A stretch of 64,000 bases of DNA, taken from the NCBI RefSeq assembly GCF_000373565.1, contig NZ_KB891849.1:270973-334972 (forward strand), written 5' to 3'. This document shows positions 27,692-36,287 of the stretch, in pieces. Source of the DNA: Streptomyces sp. HmicA12. GTDB taxonomy: Bacteria; Actinomycetota; Actinomycetes; Streptomycetales; Streptomycetaceae. The notes under the pieces were generated by a model that had not been told where the DNA came from, ran no database searches, and saw only the letters and a list, made by a program, of their open reading frames with translations. Position numbers and translations under genes: made by a program. Position 1 is the stretch's first letter; every line of letters begins with the position of its first letter.

Positions 27692-27718
27692 GTAGCAGTG
27701 GATCAAGGGAGACCGCAC

Positions 27719-28570
27719 ATGGCCGAGCGTCCCGCAGCGCGCAAGCCCCGCCAGGCCCGCTCCGCACAGGTCGTGCGCACGGAGCAGCTCACGCCCCACA
27801 TGCGGCGGGTGGTGCTCGGCGGGGACGGCCTCGCGGACTTTCCCGCCGAGCTGGAGTACACCGACCACTACGTGAAGCTGCTCTTCGCGCCGGCCGGTGT
27901 CACGTACGAGGAGCCCTTCGACGTGGCCCGGATCCGTGAGGAGCTGCCGCGCGACCAGTGGCCCGTCACGCGTACGTACACGGTGCGCGCCTGGGACCCG
28001 GCCGCGCGCGAGCTGACCCTCGACTTCGTGGTCCACGGCGACGAGGGCCTCGCCGGGCCGTGGGCGGCCGCCGTCCAGCCGGGCGAGACGATGCGCTTCA
28101 TGGGCCCGGGCGGCGCCTACCGCCCCGACCTCACCGCCGACTGGCACCTGATCGCCGGTGACGAGAGCGCCCTGCCCGCGATCGCCGCCGCGCTCGAAGT
28201 GCTGCCGGAGGGGACGCGGGCGCACGCCTTCATCGAGGTCGAGGGCCCCGAGGAGGAGCAGAAGATCGACACCCCCGTCGAGATCACCTGGCTGCACCGG
28301 GCGGGCCGGCCGGTGGGGCAGGCGCTGATCGCGGCCGTGACCGGACTCGACTTCCCCGAGGGGCGGCCGCACGCGTTCGTGCACGGCGAGGCCGGGTTCG
28401 TGAAGGAGCTTCGCCGCCATCTGCGGGTCGACCGGCAGATCCCGCGCGAGGACCTGTCGATCTCCGGGTACTGGCGGCTCGGGCACAACGAGGACGGCTG
28501 GCAGGCGTCCAAGCGGGACTGGAACGCACAGGTGGAGGCCGAGCAGGAGGCTCCGGCGGTCGCCGGGTGA
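27719..28570 (+). CDS. Siderophore-interacting protein, FAD-dependent ferric reductase
   Basis: A 283-residue flavoprotein of the ViuB/YqjH family that releases iron from ferric siderophores in the cytoplasm by reduction. FAD-binding RTYTVR is at 85-90, AGDESALPAIAAALEVLP follows in the middle, and SGYWRLGHNEDGW near the C-terminus is the family signature. The ATG at 27719 has AAGGGAG seven bases upstream. The strong iron box in front predicts expression under iron limitation. No siderophore synthesis or uptake genes adjoin it. Confidence 0.93.
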   Translation: MAERPAARKPRQARSAQVVRTEQLTPHMRRVVLGGDGLADFPAELEYTDHYVKLLFAPAGVTYEEPFDVARIREELPRDQWPVTRTYTVRAWDPAARELTLDFVVHGDEGLAGPWAAAVQPGETMRFMGPGGAYRPDLTADWHLIAGDESALPAIAAALEVLPEGTRAHAFIEVEGPEEEQKIDTPVEITWLHRAGRPVGQALIAAVTGLDFPEGRPHAFVHGEAGFVKELRRHLRVDRQIPREDLSISGYWRLGHNEDGWQASKRDWNAQVEAEQEAPAVAG

Positions 28571-28577
28571 CGTGCGG

Positions 28578-28601
28578 GCGGGGCGCCCTGTCGCGCCCCG
28601 C
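28578..28601. terminator. Hairpin terminator between converging genes
   Basis: A 9-bp perfect stem GCGGGGCGC / GCGCCCCGC with a 6-nt loop lies just after the siderophore-interacting gene and before the opposing DrrB-like stop. It could serve both strands. Confidence 0.65.
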
Positions 28602-28621
28602 ACCCTGGGCTTCTGCCCGCG

Positions 28622-29401
28622 CTACACCTTCCGCTGGTACGAGCGCAGCGCCCTGATCGACAGCCACACGGCCACGACGGCCAGGGCCAGCAGGGCCCCG
28701 CCCCGGGTCAGGACGTCCGACCACTCCGGATCGCCGGACATCGCCGAACGGCCGGCCACCATCGCCCAGTTGAGCGGATTGAAGTCGGCGATGTGCCGCA
28801 TCCAGCCGGGCATCTGGGACTCGGCCATGAACGCCGTCGACAGGAACGTCAGCGGCAGCAGGAGGAACGTGTTGATGCCGATGATCGACTCGCGTTCCTG
28901 CACCAGCATCCCCAGGGCGTTGGACAGCGCCCCGAAGACCGTGCCGAGCAGCACCGAGGCCAGGACCAGGATCACCACGCCGCCGAACCCGCCCGGGTAG
29001 GAGGCGCCGCCGGCCAGGCCGAGCAGCACGATGATCACCGACTGGAGCGCGGTGACCAGACCGTTGTCCACGACGTTGCCGTTGACGAGCGCGGCGCGGC
29101 TGGCCGGCGTGACCAGGAAGCGGTCGAGGGTGCCGCGCTGGATCTCGTCGAGCGTGGTCATACCCGCCCACATGTTGGAGCTGAGGGCGCTCATCACGAC
29201 CACGCCGGGCACCAGGTAGTCCAGGTAAGAGGTGGTGCCGAAGCCGCCCAGTTCGACGACGTTCTTGAAGAGGTTGCCGAAGAGGAACAGCCAGACCACC
29301 GGCTGGATCAAGGTGATGATCAGGTACGCGGGCTGGCGCACGAACACCATGAGTTGACGCTGCGTCATGTACCAGGTCTGGGTGAGGGTCGCGGAACTCA
29401 T
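28622..29401 (-). CDS. ABC-2 type exporter permease, DrrB-like
   Basis: A 259-residue membrane protein with six predicted helices. The N-terminal TWYMTQRQLMVFVRQPAYLI and the central blocks SSNMWAGMTTLDEIQRGTLD and GINTFLLLPLTFLSTAFM are typical of the DrrB/ABC-2 family. With the ATPase next to it, it forms a drug- or lipid-type exporter. Its ATG overlaps the ATPase stop (ATGA), so the two are translationally coupled. The substrate is unknown. Confidence 0.9.
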   Translation of the reverse strand: MSSATLTQTWYMTQRQLMVFVRQPAYLIITLIQPVVWLFLFGNLFKNVVELGGFGTTSYLDYLVPGVVVMSALSSNMWAGMTTLDEIQRGTLDRFLVTPASRAALVNGNVVDNGLVTALQSVIIVLLGLAGGASYPGGFGGVVILVLASVLLGTVFGALSNALGMLVQERESIIGINTFLLLPLTFLSTAFMAESQMPGWMRHIADFNPLNWAMVAGRSAMSGDPEWSDVLTRGGALLALAVVAVWLSIRALRSYQRKV

Positions 29402-30420
29402 CGCGCACCTCCGGCCAGAGCGGGCTGTCCGGTGACGGCGGTGTCCGCTTCCGCTTCCGCGTAGCGACGCCCCGCGTACCGCAGGTACACGTCGTCGAGC
29501 GAGGGCCGGGCGACGGTCGCCGAGGCCACCGCGACGCCGACCCGCTCCAGCGTGCCGAGCAGCAGCGGCACCGCCGCCGCGCCGTCGTCCGCGCGCACGG
29601 TGATGCGGCGGCCGCCGACGTGGTGGGCCTCGCTCACGCCCGGCACCGCGCCCAGGGCGCCGTCCAGGAGCGTACGACCGGCTTCTCCGAGGGGTTCGCT
29701 CAGCTCCAAGTGGACGGCGTCGCCGCGCAGTTCACCCTTGAGGGCGTCGGGTGTGCCGGTCACGACGACCCGGCCGCGGTCGACGATCGCGATGCGTTCG
29801 GCGAGCCGGTCGGCCTCCTCCAGGTAGTGCGTGGTGAGCAGGATCGTGAGGCCCTCGTCGCCGGCGAGGCGGGCGATCTCGTCCCACATCGCCGTCCGCG
29901 CCTCGGGGTCGAGGCCCGTCGTCGGTTCGTCGAGGAAGAGCACCTCGGGGCGGTGGACGAGGCCGAGCGCCACGTCGAGGCGGCGTCGCATGCCGCCGGA
30001 GTAGCCCTTGACGGTCCGGCGCGCCGCGTCGGTGAGGGTGAACCGGTCGAGAAGCTCGTCGACCCGCTGGTCGAGGGCGGCGCCGCTCAACCCGTGCAGC
30101 CTGCCCTGGAGTCGGAGGTTCTCGCGGCCGGTGGCGGTCGGGTCGGCGCCGGACTTCTGGGCGACGACACCGATCGCGCGGCGCACCCGCTCGGGACGGC
30201 GCAGCACGTCGTGGCCCGCGACCTCGGCGCTGCCGGAGTCGGGCCGGGCGAGGGTGGTCAGGATCTTGACGGTGGTGGACTTGCCCGCCCCGTTCGGCCC
30301 GAGGAGGCCGAAGACGGTGCCGGGCGCGACCTCGATGTCCAGGGAGTCGAGCGCCCTGACATCGCGGGGATAGGTCTTCACCAAGTGACGCGCCCGCACT
30401 GCGGGCGCCAGGCTGTTCAT
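29398..30420 (-). CDS. ABC exporter ATP-binding protein, DrrA-like
   Basis: A 340-residue ATPase. It has Walker A LLGPNGAGKSTT, signature GYSGGMRRRLDVALGL, Walker B VLFLDEPTTGLDPEAR and the switch His in LLTTHYLEEADRL. A C-terminal extension of the DrrA type (about 230-340) follows. The ATG at 30420 has AGGAGA nine bases upstream. The PadR regulator gene immediately upstream is co-oriented and probably represses this exporter, a frequent pairing for drug-responsive pumps. Confidence 0.92.
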   Translation of the reverse strand: MNSLAPAVRARHLVKTYPRDVRALDSLDIEVAPGTVFGLLGPNGAGKSTTVKILTTLARPDSGSAEVAGHDVLRRPERVRRAIGVVAQKSGADPTATGRENLRLQGRLHGLSGAALDQRVDELLDRFTLTDAARRTVKGYSGGMRRRLDVALGLVHRPEVLFLDEPTTGLDPEARTAMWDEIARLAGDEGLTILLTTHYLEEADRLAERIAIVDRGRVVVTGTPDALKGELRGDAVHLELSEPLGEAGRTLLDGALGAVPGVSEAHHVGGRRITVRADDGAAAVPLLLGTLERVGVAVASATVARPSLDDVYLRYAGRRYAEAEADTAVTGQPALAGGAR

Positions 30421-30589
30421 GACGAAAGGTCTCCTGCTCGTACGCGGATGACGACTGATCCACGCGCAGGGCGCCGGGCTATCCTGGGTGTGCCGCACCT
30501 CGATGGCCTGGCCTGCCGCACGGTGGGTCGGTCCGGGGTTCGAGACCCTGGCGGGGCTGCTGCAACAGCTCCGCCGGGGTCGTTCTTCT

Positions 30590-31273
30590 TCAGCTGTCGG
30601 TCCGGTCCTCCTCCATGCCGTCCATGCCCTCCGTGCCGCCTGCGCCTTCCATGTCCTGGAATTCCGGGGGCACTTCACCGGTCTCGCGGAACGTCCGCCA
30701 GGCGGCGACGCCGTCGAGCGAACCGTCCTTCACCTCCGCGAGGAACGACCGCAGCCATGCGGCCTGCGCCTCGAGCTGGTGCACCTGGTACTCGGTCTCC
30801 ACGAGGAAGAGCCGCGGCAGGGTCTCGTACAGCTTCGCGAGGCCGCCGCGCGTGCCGGCGATCTGCACCTCCAGGCTCGCGAGCCGCTCCTCCAGAAGGC
30901 GCACCGCCTCGTCGGGATGGATGATCCCGATCAGCGAGAGCGCCGTCTCGAAGATCGGATACTCGCGGGCCGGCTCGGCCAGCAGGTCGGACAGCCACTC
31001 GACCGCCTCCTCGCGGCCGGCGTCCGTGATGCCGTACAGGGTGCGCTCCGGCCGGTTCCCCTGCCGCTGCACCTCCGCGACCTCGACGAACCCGTGCTTC
31101 TCCAGGTTCTGCACGACCGTGTAGAGCGAGCCGTAATTGATCTTCGTGCTGCTGTCCTTGCCGCGCCGGCGCAGCGTCCGGGCGATCTCGTACGGGTGCA
31201 TGGACTTCTCCATGAGCAGGACCATGACCGCGAGCGCCAGCGGATTGCCGAGCTTGCGTCGCTTCGTCGCCAC
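30590..31273 (-). CDS. PadR-family transcriptional regulator
   Basis: A 227-residue PadR repressor. The winged helix at the N-terminus (LALAVMVLLMEKSMHPYEIA, then INYGSLYTVVQNLEKHGFVE) is followed by the helical C-terminal dimerisation domain. The tail is Glu/Met/Gly-rich. The GTG start is preceded by GGAGGAGGTGAGG. It sits upstream of the DrrAB-like exporter and behind two palindromes (31340-31349, 31377-31396) that may be its operators. The ligand is presumably a compound moved by the exporter. Confidence 0.9.
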   Translation of the reverse strand: MATKRRKLGNPLALAVMVLLMEKSMHPYEIARTLRRRGKDSSTKINYGSLYTVVQNLEKHGFVEVAEVQRQGNRPERTLYGITDAGREEAVEWLSDLLAEPAREYPIFETALSLIGIIHPDEAVRLLEERLASLEVQIAGTRGGLAKLYETLPRLFLVETEYQVHQLEAQAAWLRSFLAEVKDGSLDGVAAWRTFRETGEVPPEFQDMEGAGGTEGMDGMEEDRTDS

Positions 31274-31339
31274 GATCCCTCACCTCCTCCGTGACCCGCC
31301 CGCACGGGATTCCACCCGCAGGACCTCGCTCCCGAATAC

Positions 31340-31396
31340 TCGTCGACGAACATATCGCGAATCCCCGGTCCCGTGAATACGCGATGCATCGCGTAT
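31340..31396. promoter_or_regulatory. Two palindromes upstream of padR-type gene
   Basis: TCGTCGACGA (31340-31349) and the perfect 20-bp palindrome with half-site ATACGCGATG (31377-31396) lie 67-123 bp upstream of the PadR gene. They are more AT-rich than their surroundings and are likely operators for PadR autoregulation and exporter control. They might instead serve the divergent permease, but that gene has its own operator. Confidence 0.55.
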
Positions 31397-31478
31397 CGCC
31401 GGAGGTGCCCCGCGAACAGGTGAGGAGTTGGGCCCCACCGCGACACGGCCGCGTCACGCCTGCGAAACAGGCCGCCCC

Positions 31479-31501
31479 TAATTTCTGTCGCTCGACAGGA
31501 A
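31479..31501 (+). promoter_or_regulatory. TetR-type operator overlapping the permease promoter
   Basis: TAATTT (31479-31484), a good -10 hexamer, runs straight into TTTCTGTCG-CT-CGACAGGAA (31482-31501), arms of 9 bp with one mismatch. The 15-bp CCCTAATTTCTGTCG is identical to the site before the carboxylase operon (40402-40416). The permease start is 33 bp downstream. It was found by comparing the two upstream regions. Confidence 0.8.
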
Positions 31502-31534
31502 TCCCGGCCACCCATCCAGGCAGGTGCTGCGCCC

Positions 31535-33055
31535 GTGACCACGATCGCCCCGCCCGACGACACCTCGCTCACGGAGTTCGGCTACCGGCAGGAGCTGCAC
31601 CGCAGCCTCGGCCGGTACGCGTCGTTCGCCGCGGGCTTCTCCTTCATCTCGGTCCTGACGACGGTGTTCCAGTTCTTCGCCGTCGGCTACTCGTTCGGCG
31701 GCCCGGTCTTCTTCTGGACCTGGCCCGCGGTGCTCGCCGGGCAGCTGCTCGTCGCCGCGTGCTTCGCCGAACTCGCCGCCCGTTACCCGATCTCGGGCGC
31801 GATCTACCAGTGGTCGTCCCGCCTGTCCACGCCCTCCTTCGGCTGGTACGCGGGCTGGATCATGGTGGTCGGGCAGATCGTGGTGGTCGCCGCGGTGGCG
31901 CTGGCGCTGCAGATGGTGATGCCGCCGCTGTGGTCCGGGTTCCAGCTGGTGGGCGGCGATCCCGCTCCCACGTCGCCCACGGGCGCGGCCAACGCGGCCG
32001 TGCTCGGCGTGATCCTGCTGGCCCTGACGACGCTGGTGAACGTCGTCGACAACCGTGTGATGTCGTGGATCAACCGGGTCGGCGTGACCGCGGAGATCAT
32101 CGGCGCGGTCCTGATCGTGGTGCTGCTCCTCACCCACTCCGAGCGCTCCCCCGGCATCACCTTCCACACCGGCGCGGCGGGACAGTCGGGCCTGCTGGCC
32201 GCGCTGTTGACGGGGTCGCTGACCGCCGCGTACGTCCTGATCGGCTTCGACAGCGCGGGCGAGATGAGCGAGGAGACGCGCGGCCCGCGCCGCACCGCGC
32301 CCCGCACGATCCTCACCGCGCTGGGCGCCGCGGGCCTGATCGGCGGACTGCTCGTGCTCGGCGGGATCCTGGCCGCCCCGAGCCTGACCGACGGCCGCCT
32401 GGCCACCGACGGGCTCAGCTACGTGCTGACCAGCAGCCTCGGCGACGGTGTCGGCCGCGCCCTGCTCGCCGACGTGGTGATCGCCGTCGCGGTGGCCACC
32501 CTCGCCATCCAGACGGCGGCCTGCCGGATGCTCTTCTCGATGGCGCGGGACGGCGAACTCCCCTGCTCCCGCGCCCTGTCGAGGGTCAGCCCGCGCACCG
32601 GGATGCCGACCGGGCCCGCGCTCGTCGTGGGCACCCTGGCGGCGGCCCTGCTCCTGCTGAACTTCGCCTCGCCGGACGCCTTCCTGGCCATCGGCACGAC
32701 CTGCATCGCCATGCTGTATCTCGCCTACGCGATGGTGACGGGGCCGATGCTGGTGCGCAGGCTGCGCGGCACCTACCGGGGCACCCGGGACGACGGCGTC
32801 GACGAGTCGGGCCGCCCCCTGTTCGCGCTGGGCCGCTGGGGCCTGCCGGTGAACGCGCTGGCTCTGCTCTACGGCCTGTTCATGACGGTCAACCTGGCCT
32901 GGCCGCGGGCCGCGGTCTACGACCCGGCGGGCGGCACCTGGTACTTCCAGTGGTTCACCGTGCTGTTCGTGCTCGTCACGGTGGCGGCAGGCGCGGCCTT
33001 CCGGTGGCGGCGCCGGACGCGGACTCAGCCGGAGGCGGTCGTCGTGGCCGCCTGA
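31535..33055 (+). CDS. APC-family permease linked to the urea/guanidine carboxylase regulon
   Basis: A 506-residue amino acid-polyamine-organocation transporter with twelve predicted helices. Family marks are LGRYASFAAGFSFISVLTTV (helix 1), GWIMVVGQIVVVAA, AYVLIGFDSAGEMSEETRGP and AACRMLFSMARDGELP. This is the type often annotated as urea carboxylase-related permease. It shares a near-identical operator with the carboxylase operon 9 kb away, so guanidine or a related cation is the likely cargo (inference). The GTG start has only a weak AGGCAGG ahead of it. The 3' end overlaps the opposing GNAT gene by 31 bp. Confidence 0.88.
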   Translation: MTTIAPPDDTSLTEFGYRQELHRSLGRYASFAAGFSFISVLTTVFQFFAVGYSFGGPVFFWTWPAVLAGQLLVAACFAELAARYPISGAIYQWSSRLSTPSFGWYAGWIMVVGQIVVVAAVALALQMVMPPLWSGFQLVGGDPAPTSPTGAANAAVLGVILLALTTLVNVVDNRVMSWINRVGVTAEIIGAVLIVVLLLTHSERSPGITFHTGAAGQSGLLAALLTGSLTAAYVLIGFDSAGEMSEETRGPRRTAPRTILTALGAAGLIGGLLVLGGILAAPSLTDGRLATDGLSYVLTSSLGDGVGRALLADVVIAVAVATLAIQTAACRMLFSMARDGELPCSRALSRVSPRTGMPTGPALVVGTLAAALLLLNFASPDAFLAIGTTCIAMLYLAYAMVTGPMLVRRLRGTYRGTRDDGVDESGRPLFALGRWGLPVNALALLYGLFMTVNLAWPRAAVYDPAGGTWYFQWFTVLFVLVTVAAGAAFRWRRRTRTQPEAVVVAA

Positions 33056-33636
33056 GGATCGCCCTGCACCCGCGCGTGCACGTGCATGTCGTGCCATCCG
33101 TCGGTGTGCAGCAGGGCGCTGCGCGCGATGCCTTCGAGGGCGTACCCGCACTTGTCGGCGACCCGGCACGAACTCCCGTTGTCCACCGAGTGGTTGAGCG
33201 TGATGCGGTGGAAGCCGACGGTGTCGAGGGCCCAGCGCGTGAGGGCGTCGACCGCGCGCGGGGCGACCCCGCGGCCCCGGGCCCTCGGCAGCGTCCAGTA
33301 CGCGACCTGGGTGACCCCGGCGGCGAGGATCGTCTCCCGCAGCGCGACCCGGCCGAGCGCCTCGTCCGTGGTCGCGTCCGCCACCGCCCAGTGCGCGTCG
33401 TACTCCTCGGCCCAGGCGGCCCGCCAGCCGCGGATCAGGTCCCGGGCCTCCTCGGCAGACGCGGTCTCGCGCGCGTGCCACCGCTGGATCGTCGGGTCGC
33501 GGAACGCGGTGTGCACGGCGTCCGCGTCCGTCTCGGCCCACGGCCGCAGGATCAGGCCGGCGCCGGCGGGCAGGGTGGGTTGCGGGCGGTGGGCCAGGGT
33601 TCCCCGAGGCAGCACGGGCGGGATCAACGACGGCAT
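33025..33636 (-). CDS. GNAT-family N-acetyltransferase
   Basis: A 203-residue RimJ/RimL-type acetyltransferase. The fold marks are LILRPWAETDADAVHTAF, QVAYWTLPRARGRGVAPRAV (acetyl-CoA pyrophosphate loop RARGRGVA) and HRITLNHSVDNGSSCRVADK followed by CGYALEGIAR. It would acetylate a protein N-terminus, amine or antibiotic; the substrate is unknown. The ATG at 33636 has GGAGAG seven bases upstream. The open frame continues further upstream into the repeat at 33650 and is not supported there. Confidence 0.87.
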   Translation of the reverse strand: MPSLIPPVLPRGTLAHRPQPTLPAGAGLILRPWAETDADAVHTAFRDPTIQRWHARETASAEEARDLIRGWRAAWAEEYDAHWAVADATTDEALGRVALRETILAAGVTQVAYWTLPRARGRGVAPRAVDALTRWALDTVGFHRITLNHSVDNGSSCRVADKCGYALEGIARSALLHTDGWHDMHVHARVQGDPQAATTTASG

Positions 33637-33649
33637 GCGACCACTCTCC

Positions 33650-33687
33650 CAGGGGCGCGGGGAACCGCGCGAGCAACCCACGACAGC
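33650..33687. repeat. Copy of the dispersed Streptomyces repeat
   Basis: AGGGGCGCGGGGAACCGCGC followed by GAGCAACCCACGACAGCC, a member of the family also found at 2251 and 47150. It occupies the divergent gap between the GNAT and pseudouridine synthase genes. Confidence 0.6.
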
Positions 33688-33758
33688 CTGCACCCGCGAG
33701 CGCCACGAGCCCCTACGGAGAGACGGCGCGCCCCTCGCCCCACGTACCCTTGCACCCG

Positions 33759-34724
33759 ATGACCCGCCGCCGACGCACCCCGCCCTCCCCCCTGCCCCAG
33801 CGCGACGGGGTCGACCCGGTGCGGGTGCGGCTGCCGCTCGACAAAGCGGGGACCTGGGCCACCGTCCGCGACCATCTCGTGGGCCGGCTCTCCGCGGGTG
33901 ACGGCACGATCGACGCGATGATCGCCGCGGAGCGCATCGTGCGGGAGGACGGCAGCCCCCTCACCGCCGACACCCCGTACGAACCGGGCGGCCACGTCTG
34001 GTTCCACCGGGACCTCGCACCCGAGACCCCGGTGCCGTTCGCCGTCGACATCGTGCACCAGGACGAGCACATCGTCGTCGCCGACAAGCCGCACTTCCTC
34101 GCCACGACCCCGCGCGGCAGCCATGTCGCCGAGACCGCCCTCGCGCGACTGCGCCGGGACCTGGGTATCGCGGCGCTCGGACCCGCGCACCGGCTCGACC
34201 GGCTGACCGCGGGGCTCGTGCTGTTCGTCGTACGGCCCGAGGAGCGCGGCCGCTACCAGACGCTGTTCAGCGACCGGCTCGTCGCCAAGGAGTACGAGGC
34301 CGTGGCCGCGTACGACCCCGGGGTGCGGCTGCCGGTCACCGTGCGCAGCCGCATCGAGAAGGAGCGCGGGGTGCTCACCGCCCTGGAGATCCCGGGCGGT
34401 GAGCCCAACGCCGAGAGCCATGTCCAACTGGCCGCCCGCAAGGGGGCGTTGGGGCTGTACCGGCTGACGCCGCACACCGGACGCACCCACCAGCTGCGGG
34501 TGCACATGAACAGCCTCGGCCTGCCGCTCCTCGGTGACCCGCTCTATCCGGTCGTCGCCGACCGCGTCGCCCCGGACGACTTCGGCCGGCCCCTGCAACT
34601 CCTGGCGCGTTCGCTGGAGTTCAGGGATCCGGTGACCGGGCACGAGCACCGGTTCGTCAGCACGCGCGCCCTGGGCGCCTGGACGTCGTACGAGACCTGG
34701 GCCGCCGGAGCCACGGATCAGTAG
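33759..34724 (+). CDS. RluA-family RNA pseudouridine synthase
   Basis: A 321-residue pseudouridine synthase. The catalytic Asp lies in HRLDRLTAGLVLF; further motifs are YEAVAAYDPGV, HTGRTHQLRVHMNSLGLPLLGDPLY and LLARSLEF. The N-terminal part (residues 1-80) is not a clear S4 domain. It would isomerise uridine in rRNA or tRNA; the target site is unknown. An in-frame TTG at 33750 precedes the ATG. The last 7 bp overlap the convergent P450 gene. Confidence 0.9.
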   Translation: MTRRRRTPPSPLPQRDGVDPVRVRLPLDKAGTWATVRDHLVGRLSAGDGTIDAMIAAERIVREDGSPLTADTPYEPGGHVWFHRDLAPETPVPFAVDIVHQDEHIVVADKPHFLATTPRGSHVAETALARLRRDLGIAALGPAHRLDRLTAGLVLFVVRPEERGRYQTLFSDRLVAKEYEAVAAYDPGVRLPVTVRSRIEKERGVLTALEIPGGEPNAESHVQLAARKGALGLYRLTPHTGRTHQLRVHMNSLGLPLLGDPLYPVVADRVAPDDFGRPLQLLARSLEFRDPVTGHEHRFVSTRALGAWTSYETWAAGATDQ

Positions 34725-36235
34725 CCGCGCCACCACCGCAGGAACCGCTGCCAGGCGCCGAGCCCGTGCTGTTCGCCCGGCTGCTGCGGAGCCGCCGGAG
34801 CCACCGGTGTCGGCGCCGGAGCGGGGGCCGGCGCGGGGGCCGGAGCGGGAGCGTGGACCGGAGGGGCCGAGGAGACGTGCCAGTCGGGGGCGCGCGGCGG
34901 TGTGATGCTCGGCTTGCCGGAGACCTCCTGCTGCGCCCGCGGCGTGAACGACACCGGGAGCGACACGAGGTGCTGCGACAGGATCGTCGAGCGCCAGCTC
35001 AACTCACTCTCGTCGACCGAGAGTTCGGCGTCCGGCAGACGCATCAGGAACGCGTCGACGCCGATGTCCGCGATGGCACGGCCGATGTCCTGGCCCGGGC
35101 ACTCGTGCGGCCCGCCGCTGAACGCGAGGTGCGAGCGGTTGCCCATCATGTGGGCGCCCGGCTCGGGCCGCACCACCGGGTCGGCGTTGCCCGGCTGGAT
35201 GCCGAGGATCAGGCCGTCGCCCGCGCGGATGTGCTGCCCGCCGAGCTCGGTGTCCACCTTGGCGAAGTAGCCGACCATGGCGCTGAACGGCGGCTCGTCC
35301 CACAGCGACTGCTCGACCGCCTCGGGCACGGTCATCTGCCCGCCGTTGAGCTGGGCGCGGAAGCGCGGGTCGGTGAGCACGACGCGCAGCACGTTCGCGA
35401 TGAGGTTGGCCGTCGCCTCGTACGCGGCGATGAGCACGAGCCGCAGGTGGTGGGTGACCTCCTCGTCGGTGAGGCCGGCCGGGTCGGAGATGAGGCCGCT
35501 GGTGAAGTCGTCCTCGATGGGGGCGGCCCGGCGCCGCACCGCGAGGTCGGTGAGGACGCCCATGATGAACTCGTTGCTGGCGATCGCCGTCTCGGTGCCC
35601 TTGATCATGTCGCGGGCCGCCTGCACGAAGCGCTCGCTGTACGCCTCGGGCGCGCCGATGATCTCCAGCATCGCCATCATCGGCAGGTGCTCGGCGAACT
35701 CGCTGACGATGTCGCAGGTGCCGCGCTCGGAGAAGCGGTTGATGATCTCCTGGGTGGCCTTGTTGATGCTGCGGCGCAGGCTGCGGTGCTCGATGGTCTC
35801 CATGGCGGTGGTCACCGCGCCGCGCAGTCGCGCGTGCTCGGCGCCCTCCACGAAGGAGCACATCGGCCCCCAGGTGAAGACCGGGGCGAGCGGGTGCGTG
35901 GGCTTGACCGTGCCGTTCTTCAGCATGGTCCAGATCCGCGAGTCGCGGTTGAACTGGGAGGTGCTGCGCACCATCTGGAGGTTCTCGCTGTGGCCGAGCA
36001 CCGCCCACATGCGGACGTCGTCGTGGATCAGCACCGGGGCGACGGCGCCGTGCTCGGCGCGCAGCTTCTCGTAGACGGCCGCGATGTCGGCGTCGGCCTC
36101 GGGCCCGTACAGCCGGCGCAGCCCGTCCGGGCCGAGGGCGTGTGCGGGGCAGCCGGGCGGCGGAGCCGCGCCGAAGGCGCCCGGATCGTCGTACCCGGCG
36201 GATGGCTGGGAGGAGTGGGAGGGGGGAGGCGTCAC
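34718..36235 (-). CDS. rarE: Conservon-associated cytochrome P450 lacking the ExxR motif (RarE-like)
   Basis: A 505-residue P450, the last gene of the conservon. The heme loop FSGGPHECPG holds the proximal Cys379, and the I-helix AAYEAT (270-275) keeps the acid-Thr pair. The K-helix, normally ExxR before PP, reads EQSLWDEPP (308-316), so the conserved Glu and Arg are Gln309 and Trp312. Loss of ExxR is known in the CYP157 family, which is also conservon-linked. Beyond about residue 435 is a tail with an Ala-Pro repeat (about 460-480) and a Trp-rich end, unlike typical P450s of about 400-410 residues. The GTG start follows GGAG. Substrate and redox partner are unknown; in S. coelicolor the rar/cvn9 operon affects aerial development. 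Confidence 0.88.
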   Translation of the reverse strand: MTPPPSHSSQPSAGYDDPGAFGAAPPPGCPAHALGPDGLRRLYGPEADADIAAVYEKLRAEHGAVAPVLIHDDVRMWAVLGHSENLQMVRSTSQFNRDSRIWTMLKNGTVKPTHPLAPVFTWGPMCSFVEGAEHARLRGAVTTAMETIEHRSLRRSINKATQEIINRFSERGTCDIVSEFAEHLPMMAMLEIIGAPEAYSERFVQAARDMIKGTETAIASNEFIMGVLTDLAVRRRAAPIEDDFTSGLISDPAGLTDEEVTHHLRLVLIAAYEATANLIANVLRVVLTDPRFRAQLNGGQMTVPEAVEQSLWDEPPFSAMVGYFAKVDTELGGQHIRAGDGLILGIQPGNADPVVRPEPGAHMMGNRSHLAFSGGPHECPGQDIGRAIADIGVDAFLMRLPDAELSVDESELSWRSTILSQHLVSLPVSFTPRAQQEVSGKPSITPPRAPDWHVSSAPPVHAPAPAPAPAPAPAPTPVAPAAPQQPGEQHGLGAWQRFLRWWRGY

Positions 36236-36287
36236 GGAATCGCTCCGGTCGTGGGGTGAACGTACCTAGGGCGGGCGGGAGTCGGGG

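Noticed and set aside
33637..33693. N-terminal extension of the GNAT protein
   Set aside because: It is encoded by the dispersed repeat; the ATG at 33636 has a good ribosome binding site.
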